Source: Saprospiraceae bacterium
Lineage (GTDB): Bacteria; Bacteroidota; Bacteroidia; Chitinophagales; Saprospiraceae
DNA: 50,865 nucleotides
Assembly (NCBI GenBank): GCA_020629315.1
Contig: JAHDDO010000008.1
Location: forward strand, 72,938-123,802
Direction of reading: 5' to 3'
Within the stretch, counting starts at the first letter, position 1. Each line of letters begins with the position of its first letter. The notes under the pieces were generated by a model. It worked only from the letters and a program-made list of their open reading frames with translations. It ran no database searches and was not told where the DNA came from. A program made the position numbers and the translations under genes. Of this stretch, positions 9,125 through 19,000 are shown one piece after another.

Positions 9125-9820
9125 ATGGAATCTAGAAATTATCTTATTGTTGGTGGAAGCAAGGGAATCGGTGCATCCTTAGCAGAATATTTAAGTTTTG
9201 ACAATGACGTATATTATATAGCTCGATCTGAAGGTAATACGGCTATTGAAGCGACCTATATCTCTTGTGATGTGAGTCATGAGGCCTTACCCTTGGATCA
9301 GTTGCCAGACACCTTACATGGACTCGCTTTTATGCCGGGCACTATACGCCTGAAACCTTTTAGATCACTGAAACCAGAGGAGATAACCGAAGATTTTCAG
9401 CGAAATGTATTGGATGCTGCTTCAGTTTTGAAACAATGTTATAGGGCATTGAAAAAAGCAGGTAATGCAAGTGTTGTATTGTTTAGTACGGTCGCTGTAC
9501 AACAAGGTATGCCTTTCCATGCATCAGTGGCAATGGCTAAAGGAGCCATAGAGGGATTAGGCCGATCCTTAGCAGCTGAGTGGGCCCCAGATATACGGGT
9601 CAATGTGATAGCGCCATCAATTACAGATACACCTCTAGCTGCTCCTATTTTATCTAGCGATGAACGGAAAGAGAAATCAGCCTTGCGACATCCACTAAAG
9701 AAAATTGGCCAACCTGAAGATATTGCTCGAACAGCTGAGTTTTTATTGTCAGAAAAAAGCAGTTGGATTAGTGGACAAATTTTAGGTGTAGATGGCGGAC
9801 TCTCTACATTGCGAGTATGA
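9125..9820 (+). CDS. Short-chain dehydrogenase/reductase-like protein lacking the catalytic Tyr
   Basis: 231 aa with a Rossmann fold of the SDR superfamily: the NAD(P)-binding GGSKGIGASLAEYL (8-21), the later RVNVIAPSITDTPLAAP and GQPEDIARTAEFLLSE-SSWISGQILGVDGG. Aligned by the invariant Lys139 in AMAKGAIEGLGRSLAAEWA, the catalytic Tyr position is Val135 and the catalytic Ser position is Thr122 (LFSTVAVQQG). The Ser-Tyr-Lys triad is therefore not intact, although cofactor binding looks preserved. It could be a non-redox NAD(P)-binding protein or use another acid. The stop overlaps the start of the DUF429 gene (ATGA), which implies translational coupling. Confidence 0.85.
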   Translation: MESRNYLIVGGSKGIGASLAEYLSFDNDVYYIARSEGNTAIEATYISCDVSHEALPLDQLPDTLHGLAFMPGTIRLKPFRSLKPEEITEDFQRNVLDAASVLKQCYRALKKAGNASVVLFSTVAVQQGMPFHASVAMAKGAIEGLGRSLAAEWAPDIRVNVIAPSITDTPLAAPILSSDERKEKSALRHPLKKIGQPEDIARTAEFLLSEKSSWISGQILGVDGGLSTLRV

Positions 9821-10380
9821 TTTTTGGGATAGACTATGGGAGTAAATTAGCTGGCACTACTGCTATCGCATATGTAGATAATGGAAAAATCAAGGTACAG
9901 CAATCTGCCAAGAAGCAAGATGCTGATAGCTGGATTTCTGAGCAGATAACATTACGTAATGCTAGTCTAATAGCTATAGATGCTCCTTTGAGTTTGCCTT
10001 CTGTTTACAAGGGCAGTCCTTCTTCGGATTATTTTTATAGGGCTTGTGATACTGCATTAAAAGCCATGTCTCCGATGTTTTTAGGTGGTCTTACAGCTCG
10101 TGCTATTCGCTTAAAAGATAGTATAGATATTCCATGCATAGAAGTATACCCTAAGGCATTGGTAGTCGAACTTTTTTCGTCTTTAGAGGCGTATAAAAAA
10201 TCTACACCCACTGTAGAACAAATCGGCTTACTTTCTCAATATCTACCTCACCCAATTGAAGAACAAGTGTTTAATTGGCATCAATTTGATGCAGTATTGG
10301 CTTGGTTGTCAGGTTATAGATATACCATAGGCCAAGCGAAGCCTGTAGGAGATCCAAAAGAAGGGCAGATTTATGTTTAA
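9817..10380 (+). CDS. DUF429 family protein (RNase H-like fold)
   Basis: 187 aa. It starts with IFGIDYGSKLAGTTAIAYV, an RNase H-like first strand with a conserved Asp, and has LIAIDAPLSLP (about 51-61) with the second acidic position, and GGLTARAIRLKD. It ends with FNWHQFDAVLAWLSGYRY and DPKEGQIYV, which matches DUF429 proteins. These are predicted nucleases or nucleic-acid-processing proteins without an established substrate. The ATGA overlap with the SDR-like gene means the two are translated together and may act together. It is the last gene of the phoH-aroA-SDR-DUF429 series; a REP-like palindromic element follows. Confidence 0.8.
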   Translation: MIFGIDYGSKLAGTTAIAYVDNGKIKVQQSAKKQDADSWISEQITLRNASLIAIDAPLSLPSVYKGSPSSDYFYRACDTALKAMSPMFLGGLTARAIRLKDSIDIPCIEVYPKALVVELFSSLEAYKKSTPTVEQIGLLSQYLPHPIEEQVFNWHQFDAVLAWLSGYRYTIGQAKPVGDPKEGQIYV

Positions 10381-10389
10381 AATATACTT

Positions 10390-10496
10390 GCAATAGCGAT
10401 GGGAGTGATCTCACTTTAGTGAGAGTCTGAAGCCAATTATTGGCTGGAAGACCTAGTCACGGACGTAGCGACGCCGATGTATATCGGGGGATTGCC
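10390..10496 (-). repeat. REP-like palindromic intergenic element, copy 1
   Basis: Hairpin-rich block between convergent genes. Stems seen: TCTCACT/AGTGAGA (10409-10415 and 10418-10424), AGCCAAT/ATTGGCT (10431-10437 and 10439-10445), CCGAT/ATCGG (10474-10478 and 10483-10487). Read on the minus strand it begins directly at the TAG stop of the response regulator gene and shares TAGGGCRATCC, CGCTACGTCC, AGGTC and CCCATCGCTATYGC with copy 2 in the same order. Confidence 0.55.
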
Positions 10497-11192
10497 CTAG
10501 ACCTTTTGATCAAGAAGCCTGAATCCTACGCCATGCACATTTTCGATTTTTATAGATGGATCTGTTTTCATATATTTTCGAAGTCGACTAATAAAGACAT
10601 CCATACTTCGACCGAGGAAATAATCATTTTCACCCCAAATTTTTTCAAGAATATGCTCTCGTTTAATAATATTTCCTTTGCTTTCGCACAGCATTTTAAG
10701 AAGCTCCGCTTCGCGTTGGGTCATATTGTGTTCCGTTTCACCTTGAACTAATTTTAAATTAGACCAGTCGAAGGTGAAGCTGGCGATTTGGTATTGCTCT
10801 TGAGGCGCAACATATTCTATCGATTTACGCTTAAGAAATACTTCAATTTTAAGGATCAATTCTTCAATCGAAAACGGTTTAATGATGTAATCATCTGCGC
10901 CTATTTGCAAACCTCTGATCCGATCTTCTTTCAATGATTTGGCAGTCAAGAAAAGAATGGGAATGGATTGATTACGCTTTCGTATTTCAGCGGCTAGAGT
11001 AAATCCATCCATTTTGGGCAGCATCACATCAACAATGCACAAGTCAAATATCCCTTTCTGAAAGGTTTCTAAACCAGACTCACCATCCATACAATGCGTG
11101 ACTTGATATTGATTCATTTCTAAGTTATCCTTAGTAACAAAGCTTAAGACTTCATCATCTTCGATATATAAAATATGTGCCTTTGCATCCAT
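10497..11192 (-). CDS. rprY: OmpR-family response regulator (RprY-like)
   Basis: 231 aa. Receiver domain (about 6-120): acidic pair EDD (11-13), phospho-acceptor D55 in CIVDVMLPKMDG, T/S switch in LFLTAKS, and Lys in DDYIIKPFS. C-terminal winged helix (about 135-228) with MTQREAELLKMLCESKGNIIKREHILEKIWG and SRLRKYMKTDPSIKIENVHGVGFRL, as in OmpR/PhoB regulators. The start overlaps the kinase stop as TAATG, so the two are translationally coupled. RprX/RprY is the Bacteroidota two-component system with this architecture; the symbol is by similarity of layout. Target genes are not visible. Confidence 0.85.
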   Translation of the reverse strand: MDAKAHILYIEDDEVLSFVTKDNLEMNQYQVTHCMDGESGLETFQKGIFDLCIVDVMLPKMDGFTLAAEIRKRNQSIPILFLTAKSLKEDRIRGLQIGADDYIIKPFSIEELILKIEVFLKRKSIEYVAPQEQYQIASFTFDWSNLKLVQGETEHNMTQREAELLKMLCESKGNIIKREHILEKIWGENDYFLGRSMDVFISRLRKYMKTDPSIKIENVHGVGFRLLDQKV

Positions 11193-12454
11193 TATTTTGG
11201 TATTTTAATTGTGAAGGTGGACCCTTTATTAATCTGCGATTGTAGTTCAATATCCCAGCCATGAGAGCTGCAAATGTTTTGTACATAAAACAGGCCTAGG
11301 CCAAATCCTTTTACGTTATGGACGTTGCCAGTGGGTACTCTATAAAACTTATTGAAAAGACGCTTTTGTTCTTCTTTATGAATCCCAATACCATTGTCTT
11401 TTACTTCGATTTTTATACTTTTTTCATTTTCAGTTAGGCTAACTGTGCATTCTGGCACATCCTTGCAGTATTTTCTAGCATTGTCAATGAGATTGCTGAT
11501 AACGTTACTAAAATGAAGTTTATCCGCTTGAACCTGCGTATCAGAATCTGCTTTTAGAAAGTGAAGGTGTCCGTTAGCTTGTTCGAAACCAAGTCGTTCT
11601 TGAGCGCAAATTTGAGCTATGAATTCATTTACATTTATGGTTTCTTTATTGAGTTTGAAGTTGTCTACTTCCACTCTCGCTATATTCAATACCTTTTCCA
11701 CTTGATCATTTAAGCGTTCATTTTGGTCCCTGATAATTTGTGTGTATTGCTTCATTTTTTCGTTTTGGCTCAGTTGGGGGTTCCGAGCCAAAAACTCAGA
11801 AGCAATTTTAATAGATGAAATAGGCGTTTTGAACTCGTGGGTCATATTATTAATGAAATCTTTCTGAAGGTCGGTGAGCTGTTTTTGTCTTACAATAACA
11901 TAGATCGCATAGATAAAAAATAAGACCGAGAGCAGGGCAATGAGTGAGAATCCGATAGTCTGCGTCATCGTCGAGAGGACGTAACTTTCGCGGTTCGGAA
12001 AAGAAACAACGAAATAGTAAATGAGATCCTCAAACTTAGGCAGGTTAGCGCTTTTGTTTGCTTTCTCATCTTCGTTCATACTACAATAGTTACCATAGAC
12101 CATATCATCTGTGGCACAATCATACACGCCGTATTCAAAATCTGAATTTATGGAGTATTCATTGAAAGCCTGCGTTAGGTATTCTTCAAGTACATTAGCA
12201 TCAATGGCTGTATTAATATTTACTGAATAAAAGTTGGAGGACCGACGTTGGATAAGATTTTGCTTTGGGAGCTTTGCGGCATTATAATTGGCTATTGAAG
12301 TAGCCACTTGTCTAAGAGCGATATTTACCCGCTGGTTAAATTCTTGCTGTCGTTGGTTCCAGGTTTTATAAAAAAGAAAGGATTGGATAAAGATTATGCC
12401 GACTATTGCCAAGCCTCCGAGCACTAAAATCCGCCTTATTGCACTATCAGACAT
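11192..12454 (-). CDS. rprX: Two-component sensor histidine kinase (RprX-like)
   Basis: 420 aa inner-membrane kinase. Two membrane segments (about 9-29 and 166-188) enclose a periplasmic sensor of about 135 residues with no recognised domain. The HisKA H-box is FINNMTHEFKTPISS with phospho-acceptor H206; the ATPase domain has the N-box NVISNLIDNARKYC, VKDNGIGI, and GFGLGLFYVQNICSSHG. It partners with the RprY-like regulator immediately downstream (1-base overlap). The promoter must lie in the 145-base divergent region shared with the DUF4271 gene. Confidence 0.88.
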   Translation of the reverse strand: MSDSAIRRILVLGGLAIVGIIFIQSFLFYKTWNQRQQEFNQRVNIALRQVATSIANYNAAKLPKQNLIQRRSSNFYSVNINTAIDANVLEEYLTQAFNEYSINSDFEYGVYDCATDDMVYGNYCSMNEDEKANKSANLPKFEDLIYYFVVSFPNRESYVLSTMTQTIGFSLIALLSVLFFIYAIYVIVRQKQLTDLQKDFINNMTHEFKTPISSIKIASEFLARNPQLSQNEKMKQYTQIIRDQNERLNDQVEKVLNIARVEVDNFKLNKETINVNEFIAQICAQERLGFEQANGHLHFLKADSDTQVQADKLHFSNVISNLIDNARKYCKDVPECTVSLTENEKSIKIEVKDNGIGIHKEEQKRLFNKFYRVPTGNVHNVKGFGLGLFYVQNICSSHGWDIELQSQINKGSTFTIKIPK

Positions 12455-12578
12455 ACCTAAAGTTATAACAACAAAGATGCAGAAAAATGTATGTGTCTGG
12501 CGTTTAACAGGCCATTAACAGCGCATTTAAAGTTTAATTGAAGTTGCCAACTTTCTTCAGTTATTAGAAAAGGCTTTT

Positions 12579-12586
12579 TACCTTTG
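12579..12586 (+). promoter_or_regulatory. Putative Bacteroidota -7 promoter element (TACCTTTG)
   Basis: The octamer TACCTTTG matches the Bacteroidota -7 consensus TAnnTTTG and ends 13 bases before the ATG of the DUF4271 gene, which would give a very short leader. A well-spaced -33 TTG is not clear. Confidence 0.4.
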
Positions 12587-12599
12587 TGCCACAATAGAT

Positions 12600-13562
12600 A
12601 TGAAGCAGTCTCTTATCTTGGCAATATTTGTGGTAACTGTTTTATTACCAATTACTACTGCATATGGTCAGGATAGTACGAATATTCAACTATTGAATAA
12701 TGTATTCGATGTTTACAGACCCGGAGGAGACAGCCTCAATATTGTATCGCCCGTATTAACAGAAATTGCAGACACCTCAACTTTCTCAGTGAATGGCGCT
12801 GAGAATTCATCGATCAATGAAGATCCCAACAATCCTTTCGAGGTAAGCCATGTTCCTATACGTCGAAATCAAATCGTAGACCGGAGCCAGACCACCGTTG
12901 AAGAAAGTCCAGTTGATTTTTTCAGAAGGCATCTAGCTCTTTGGGCTATGTTGTTAATGATAGTATTAATAGCGCTGGTCCTGGGTAGGAATCGAGATTT
13001 CATAGCCAAAACTTTTAGAGCCTTATTAAATGAAAACCAACTTCAAATCTATAGCCGCGAGGAGTCTAATGGATTTTCAGTGCCTGGTCTATTACTAATG
13101 TCTAATTATATATTGGCTCTTGGATTATTTACTTACCATCTGGCCTATCCAAATTCAGCCAATTCTTTTCCAATGTATGGTTTGTTTGTATTTATAGTTT
13201 TGGCTTTATATATGGCTAAGTATGCACAATTGGCCTTGATCCGCAGTGTTTTTCCGAATTTGGCTAAGCCCCTGCAGTATTATATAGCCATAAGTGTAGT
13301 TTGTTTATCCTTGTTTGGTTTGGTCTTAATCGTGATCGATTTTTTCCTGTATTATGGCCCAGCAATCAGCATAAAACCCATACACTGGTTGGGTGTGATA
13401 CTATTCGGTTTACTATTATTACTCAGGTACAGCAAGACTATCGTGAACCATTTGTACACGATCTCAAGCAATGTATTCTTTTTTTTATTGTATCTTTGCG
13501 CGACTGAAATTGCACCTGTTACTATACTTTATAAGGTTGTAGTTGATTATTTAAACACCTGA
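12600..13562 (+). CDS. DUF4271 membrane protein
   Basis: 320 aa. Signal peptide (KQSLILAIFVVTVLLPITTAYGQ), a low-complexity periplasmic stretch to about residue 110, then about seven to eight hydrophobic helices (first near 118-137, LALWAMLLMIVLIALVLG). The helix block between about 165 and 320 resembles the Bacteroidota-specific DUF4271 family. No biochemical function is known. The gene ends 14 bases before the HemD gene; adjacency of DUF4271 and HemD is a recurring Bacteroidota arrangement, which supports both calls, but the functional link is unknown. Confidence 0.75.
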   Translation: MKQSLILAIFVVTVLLPITTAYGQDSTNIQLLNNVFDVYRPGGDSLNIVSPVLTEIADTSTFSVNGAENSSINEDPNNPFEVSHVPIRRNQIVDRSQTTVEESPVDFFRRHLALWAMLLMIVLIALVLGRNRDFIAKTFRALLNENQLQIYSREESNGFSVPGLLLMSNYILALGLFTYHLAYPNSANSFPMYGLFVFIVLALYMAKYAQLALIRSVFPNLAKPLQYYIAISVVCLSLFGLVLIVIDFFLYYGPAISIKPIHWLGVILFGLLLLLRYSKTIVNHLYTISSNVFFFLLYLCATEIAPVTILYKVVVDYLNT

Positions 13563-13576
13563 TCCAAGAATGTTAT

Positions 13577-14356
13577 ATGGCGACAAGCAGTACAACATCC
13601 CATAAGGAAAGCTACAATAAGATTAAGACTATTCTTATTTCTCAGCCTAAGCCAGAAAGATCTGTTTATTTTGATTTGGAGAAGAAGTGGAATATCAAAA
13701 TAGACTGGAGACCTTTTATTCATGTAGAAGGCGTTACAGAAAAAGAATTTCGTAGAAACAGAGTTAGACCTGACGAGTTTAGTGCGATAATTTTCACCTC
13801 TAAAAATGCTATCGAGCATTTCTTCAGATTATGTCAAGAAATGCGGGTACAAATGTCACAATCGACAAAGTACTTTTGCTTAACCGAGACTATAGCAAAC
13901 TATCTTCAAAAATTCATCGTTTATCGGAAGCGAAAAGTGTTTGTAGGTCAGCGAAAAATCGTAGATCTAGCGGCTTCTTTTCAAAAGCATAAAGAGAACG
14001 AAAAGTTTTTGTTGCCTTGTTCTAATTTAGGCGCAAAAGATGTGGTTGAATATTTGAATGAAATTGAATGCGACTTTCAGGAGTTAATGATGTACAAAAC
14101 GGTAAGCTCTGACTTGTCAGACTTAAAGGATATAACGTATGATTGTTTGGTATTTTTCAGCCCACTAGGCATCACATCATTGTACGATAACTTCCCTGAT
14201 TTTAAGCAAAACAAGACCCGCTTGGCCATTTATGGAAACAGCACGAGTAAAGCGGTCCTTGATCATGGTTTGACAATTAATATTAAAGCACCTACAGAAG
14301 GGGTGCCTTCTATGTCAATGGCCATCGAGAAGTATTTGGAGAAATCAAATAAGTAA
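13577..14356 (+). CDS. hemD: Uroporphyrinogen-III synthase
   Basis: 259 aa, normal length. HemD cyclises and rearranges hydroxymethylbilane to uroporphyrinogen III, the branch point to haem, sirohaem and cobalamin. The family is poorly conserved, but the two-lobe pattern is visible: KTILISQPKPERS, FSAIIFTSKNAIEHFFRL (about 75-92), KYFCLTETIANYLQ, KFLLPCSNLGAKDVVEYL, MMYKTV, YDCLVFFSPLGITSLYDNFP and LAIYGNSTSKAVLDHGL. These correspond to the usual (I/V)FTS.nav, iG..ta, yrt and vvFfSp.gv blocks. Likely operon partner of DUF4271. No other tetrapyrrole gene is in the window. Confidence 0.85.
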   Translation: MATSSTTSHKESYNKIKTILISQPKPERSVYFDLEKKWNIKIDWRPFIHVEGVTEKEFRRNRVRPDEFSAIIFTSKNAIEHFFRLCQEMRVQMSQSTKYFCLTETIANYLQKFIVYRKRKVFVGQRKIVDLAASFQKHKENEKFLLPCSNLGAKDVVEYLNEIECDFQELMMYKTVSSDLSDLKDITYDCLVFFSPLGITSLYDNFPDFKQNKTRLAIYGNSTSKAVLDHGLTINIKAPTEGVPSMSMAIEKYLEKSNK

Positions 14357-14399
14357 AAGGATCTCCTTTAATCAATCAATAGATAGGATTAGCCGTTTT

Positions 14400-15005
14400 A
14401 TGGCTACTAATGAGCTGCCCGGTTGGGAGGGACAATCGCTTATGAGTCCTATAGCATCTGCTCCTTATCGCGAAATGCCTGAATCGGCCACTCCTTCCGC
14501 TGTATCGGCTATACTATACCCTAATGAAGTAGGCGAAGTCTGCATACTATTTATCCGTAGAGCCTCTTATTATCCTGGTGATCAGCACAAAGGGCAAATT
14601 AGCTTTCCGGGTGGTAAATTTGAACCTTCGGATGAAGATTTATGGGCCTGTGCCGTTCGTGAAGCCCAAGAAGAGATCGGTATTGAACTAAAAAGGGAAC
14701 ATATTTTAGGAAAGTTAAGCCCTCTTTATGTTTATGTTTCCGGATTTATCATCTACCCCTTTCTTTGTTTTCTGACGGAGGCTCCCTCACAACTTGTTCT
14801 TGACGAAAAAGAAGTCGATGCTGTGCTACGTTTGCCTATTGAACAGGTATTTTCAAGTAAGACTACGGGTCCTATAGCAGCGAGAAAGGCCGTAATTCCC
14901 AATGCCCCTTACTATGATTTAACTTCTGATAAGTTATGGGGTGCCACAGCCATGATTACTTCTGAATTTGAAATGATTTGGAATAGATCGGCTAACAAAT
15001 TCTAA
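14400..15005 (+). CDS. NUDIX hydrolase, CoA pyrophosphatase (NudL) type
   Basis: 201 aa. The NUDIX core FPGGKFEPSDEDLWACAVREAQEEIG (about 77-102) is preceded by HKGQIS, the CoA-pyrophosphatase signature upstream of the Nudix box (H-x-G-Q-v-x-FPGG). Enzymes of this type split CoA and derivatives into phosphopantetheine and 3',5'-ADP with Mg or Mn. The protein is cytoplasmic with no signal. It follows hemD after 43 bases and may be co-transcribed, without an obvious functional link. Confidence 0.88.
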   Translation: MATNELPGWEGQSLMSPIASAPYREMPESATPSAVSAILYPNEVGEVCILFIRRASYYPGDQHKGQISFPGGKFEPSDEDLWACAVREAQEEIGIELKREHILGKLSPLYVYVSGFIIYPFLCFLTEAPSQLVLDEKEVDAVLRLPIEQVFSSKTTGPIAARKAVIPNAPYYDLTSDKLWGATAMITSEFEMIWNRSANKF

Positions 15006-15122
15006 ATAAAATATTTCAGATTCTCACTTAGGCAATACACATCTCTGTTTTACTAGCTAGGACAACGCATCTTATATGATCTTTGGATTGTATTGATTTT
15101 CAAACAGTTAAAACCAAAGATT

Positions 15123-15857
15123 ATGAAAACGATCAAGCATTTTTTAGCTCTTTTATTAGTAAGCATCAGTAGCTTAATTATTGCCAGCCCATGTACCCAC
15201 CCGCAAATGAACGTGAGTGCCCACTCTGGACTTAATATGCGCACGGTTCCCGGTGCCCATGGTCAGGTGATCATGACCATACCCTATGGTGCGGCAGTAA
15301 CGATGGTCAATGATGAAATGGAACTTGGATTTGAAGAACGTATTGATTGGGTGGATGGTAGATGGATATTAGTCGAGTATGATGGAGAGATTGGATACGT
15401 CTTTGATGGCTTTCTTACGCAACATAATGTACCCACTGAAGTAGATGAATTTAGTTGTGAGGATATTGACCTATCAGAACCATTAGAGTCATGGATGAAA
15501 AATAATTTTAAAAGCCAGGCAGCGCCTGATACAATTATGGGGTCTAATGTAGTAAGTATCTCGAATTCCTTCATTGAAGGACATTCTTTTAAAGAAAAGG
15601 ACAAAGAGTACCACTACGAAGTTGTTGCTGAGTTACAACAAACAAATGTTATGGAAGCGTATCATTTATTGTATAACATGTTGATTTCCAGACCAGAAAA
15701 GCTATCATTTGTACAACACAGCACCTTTGTTGAAGACCGTGAAGGGAAGATTAGTAGAGTTAAAGTAGATATAGAGTATCCTATTCACATTAAGCAGTTG
15801 CCTAACCAAACGGTCGCTATTCGAATAGTAACATTCAAAAGCGGCTGTACCTTATAA
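15123..15857 (+). CDS. Secreted SH3-domain protein
   Basis: About 244 aa from the ATG at 15123, which places a signal peptide at the N terminus (KTIKHFLALLLVSISSLIIASP); an earlier in-frame start at 15093 only adds a poor extension. Residues about 28-100 form a bacterial SH3-like domain (LNMRTVPGAHGQVIMTIPYGAAVTM, then GRWILVEYDGEIGYVFDGFL). Such domains often bind cell-wall peptides. The second half (about 125-244) is a beta-rich region not recognised. An intrinsic terminator follows closely, so the gene probably ends its transcript. Confidence 0.7.
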   Translation: MKTIKHFLALLLVSISSLIIASPCTHPQMNVSAHSGLNMRTVPGAHGQVIMTIPYGAAVTMVNDEMELGFEERIDWVDGRWILVEYDGEIGYVFDGFLTQHNVPTEVDEFSCEDIDLSEPLESWMKNNFKSQAAPDTIMGSNVVSISNSFIEGHSFKEKDKEYHYEVVAELQQTNVMEAYHLLYNMLISRPEKLSFVQHSTFVEDREGKISRVKVDIEYPIHIKQLPNQTVAIRIVTFKSGCTL

Positions 15858-15872
15858 GTGTTTTCAAAGCTG

Positions 15873-15903
15873 AAAAGCCCGGACATAGGTCTGGGCTTTT
15901 TCT
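15873..15903 (+). terminator. Intrinsic terminator after SH3 protein gene
   Basis: Stem AAAAGCCC/GGGCTTTT (15873-15880 with 15893-15900), continued by GAC/GTC pairing, followed by a T-rich run. Confidence 0.85.
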
Positions 15904-16018
15904 TTTTACATACCAGTAAGTGGGTATTAATTTTAGGCCTGTTTTATTTTTTAGTTTGGTTGAAATGAATTTTACAGCATCTATGTTAGCAAGCGTAGAA
16001 AAACCAAGCAAAACAACC

Positions 16019-19000
16019 ATGAAAAAACAGCTTTTTCTCACCTCTATATTCCTTCTTTCTTTCTCTATTCTAGTTGAGGCACAGTTTTTTGGCCGTAACA
16101 AACCTCGATATCGGAATTTCGATTTCAAGATTCTACAAACCGAGCATTTTGATATTTATTACTATTTGAAAAATAAGGATGTAGTAAATAGGTTAGGGCA
16201 ATGGAGCGAAATGTGGTATGATCATCATTACCAAGTATTTAAAGATTCGATTGATTTCAAAAATCCTCTCCTTTTTTATAATAATCATGCTGATTTTCAA
16301 CAAACGAACGCGATTAGTGGTGCCATCAGTCCTGGTACTGGAGGGGTAACGGAGGCCTTTAAAAATAGGGTAGTCATGCCCTTGACATTTACACATCAAC
16401 AAACTAATCATGTATTAGGTCATGAGATGGTTCATGCCTTCCAATTCAATAACATTGTAAGGGGAGATAGTACTAGTTTAGGAGACCTTAGAAACTTACC
16501 CTTATGGATGTCAGAAGGCTTAGCTGAATATTTAAGTTTAGGCTCCGAAGACAGCCATACGGCATTATGGATGAGAGATGCGGTAGCAAACCAGGATATC
16601 CCAAGCCTTAAAGCATTGAATGGATACAAGTACTTTCCATATAGATATGGGCACGCCCTTTGGGCATATATCACTAGCGTTTATGGGGATGATATAATTG
16701 GGCCATTGTATAATACTACGGCTGATAGAGGTATTGATGTTGCTTTGGATAGTTTATTAGATAATCACCAAACTCAACTAGGGAATTCTTGGTCAGCCGC
16801 GTTAAACAATCATTTCATTCCATTGATCAATGATAGAGATGAAATGCCATCAGGTAAGGTATTATTAAGTAATGACAATAGTGGTAAAATCAATGTTACC
16901 CCAACTATATCTCCAAATGGTAAATATTTTGTTTTCCTTACTAATCGAGACGTAATTAATACAGATTACTTTTTAGCGGATGCTAGGGATGGAACGATAA
17001 TTAAAAAGCTATGCAGCATTAATAAGGGAGGGGCCGATCACATCGATTTTCTAGAATCTTCTGGAGCTTGGAGTCCGGATAGTAAATCGTTTGCATACGT
17101 TGTATATGAAGGTGGGAAAAATGCAATGGTTATTGTGGATATAGAATCGGGTAAGTCTGGAGATCCTATATTCATAAAAAATGTACCTGCCTTTACCCAC
17201 CCGGCCTGGTCGCCTGATGGGAAAACTATTGTATTTACAGGTTTAGTAGAGGGACAGGTAGATCTTTTTAGTCATGATATTCGAAGTGGACGTACATCAC
17301 AACTTACAGATGATGTATATTCTGAAGTCAGTGCCGCTTTTCATCCAGATGGTAGTCAGATTGTTTTTTCATATGATAAACGAAGTTTTGAAGGTGACTC
17401 ATTTGATGGCATGTACAGCCTTGATTTGGCCCTGATGGATATGGAGAACAAGGAAATCCAAATATTAGATGTTTTTCAAGGGTCTGATAATATAAGCCCG
17501 GTATTTAGTTATGACGGACAGATTTTATTTGCCTCTGATCCAGATGGGTTTAGAGATATGTATAGTTACAATCTCGAAACAGCAACAATACACAGACTCA
17601 CTAATGTTAAAACGGGAATAAGCGGTATAACCAAATTTGCACCCTGCATTTCAGCCTCTCATAAGACGGATCGGGTACTAAGCTCAGTGTATTATAACAT
17701 GGGCTACAGTATTGTACGCTCGGATTTAGATAAATTGATAGCTAATTCCTATACTATTCCAGCCATTGATAAAATAGCGGCAAGGCTTCCAGAAGTGAAT
17801 CCTGAAAAGCTTCGATATGTAGATAACAATCTCGGAAAACAAAGTAGTTACGCTTTTGTCAGTTCGGATGGTTTTTCTCCAAAACGATATAGGCCAGCTT
17901 TTAAATTGGATTATTTAGGTGGAGGTGCAGGCGTAGGTGTTTCAAATAATACCTTCAGTTCGAATACCAGTTTACAAGGAGGTATACAAACCTTATTTTC
18001 AGATATTCTGGGTAATAATCAATTATTTGCCAATGTGGCTTTGAATGGCGATTTCTTAGATTTCGGAGCACAGACAGCCTATATTAATCGTTCACATAGG
18101 CTGGCGTATGGGTTTGGTTTAGGGCATGTGCCTTTACGAACTGGATATCAGGAATTTGCTGATGATGTTGTTGAAATTGATGGACAATCAGTTGATGTTA
18201 TTCGAAGGGATATAAATATTCTAAGACTCTTCAATGAGTCGGCCAATGCTTTTGTACATTTCCCTTTTTCTACAACCTTACGAGCGGAGGCTGGTGTGTC
18301 CGGATTTTATCAGCACTTTAGGCAAGATCTCACTCAAGAATACTACACCCTAAACTCGATAAATGAATTGATATTTATTGGTCAAGAAAGAATGAGAGTA
18401 GATCTACCCGACCGTATTCAGTTTAATGAGTTTTACACTTTAGCCAGAGGGTGGGGCGGAGGTATCAATGCCGCTCTTGTTGGGGATAATTCCACCTTTG
18501 GGATGACTGGCCCAGTGGATGGGCATCGATTTAGGATTTCCTTGGAGAGTCAATTTGGCATTGATAATTATGTTGCCACCTTGGTGGACGCGCGAAAATA
18601 TTTCTTCTTTAAGCCATTTACCTTTGCCCTTAGGCTTTTAAATTATAATCGTTTTGAAGCGGAAACGAATACTGTTTACCCATTTTACATCGGTTCTATT
18701 GGATTCGTAAGAGGGTATCAAGATCTTACTACTGATGCATTTATAAATCCTGAGATTAATTTGGATAGGATGATTGGAAGTAAGCTGGGTTTGTTGAGTA
18801 CAGAGTTAAGATATCCTTTATTAGGGCCTGAACGCTTAGCATTAATCAGGTCTGGCTTTTTATTTACGGACCTTATATTATTTGCGGAAGCCGGCTTAGC
18901 GTTTGATGCTTTTGATCAGATAAGCGAAGGGCGGTTGACACAAGTGATATCGACAGATGAGAATGGAACCATACTCAGAGATGCTGCCGGGTTTCCGATT

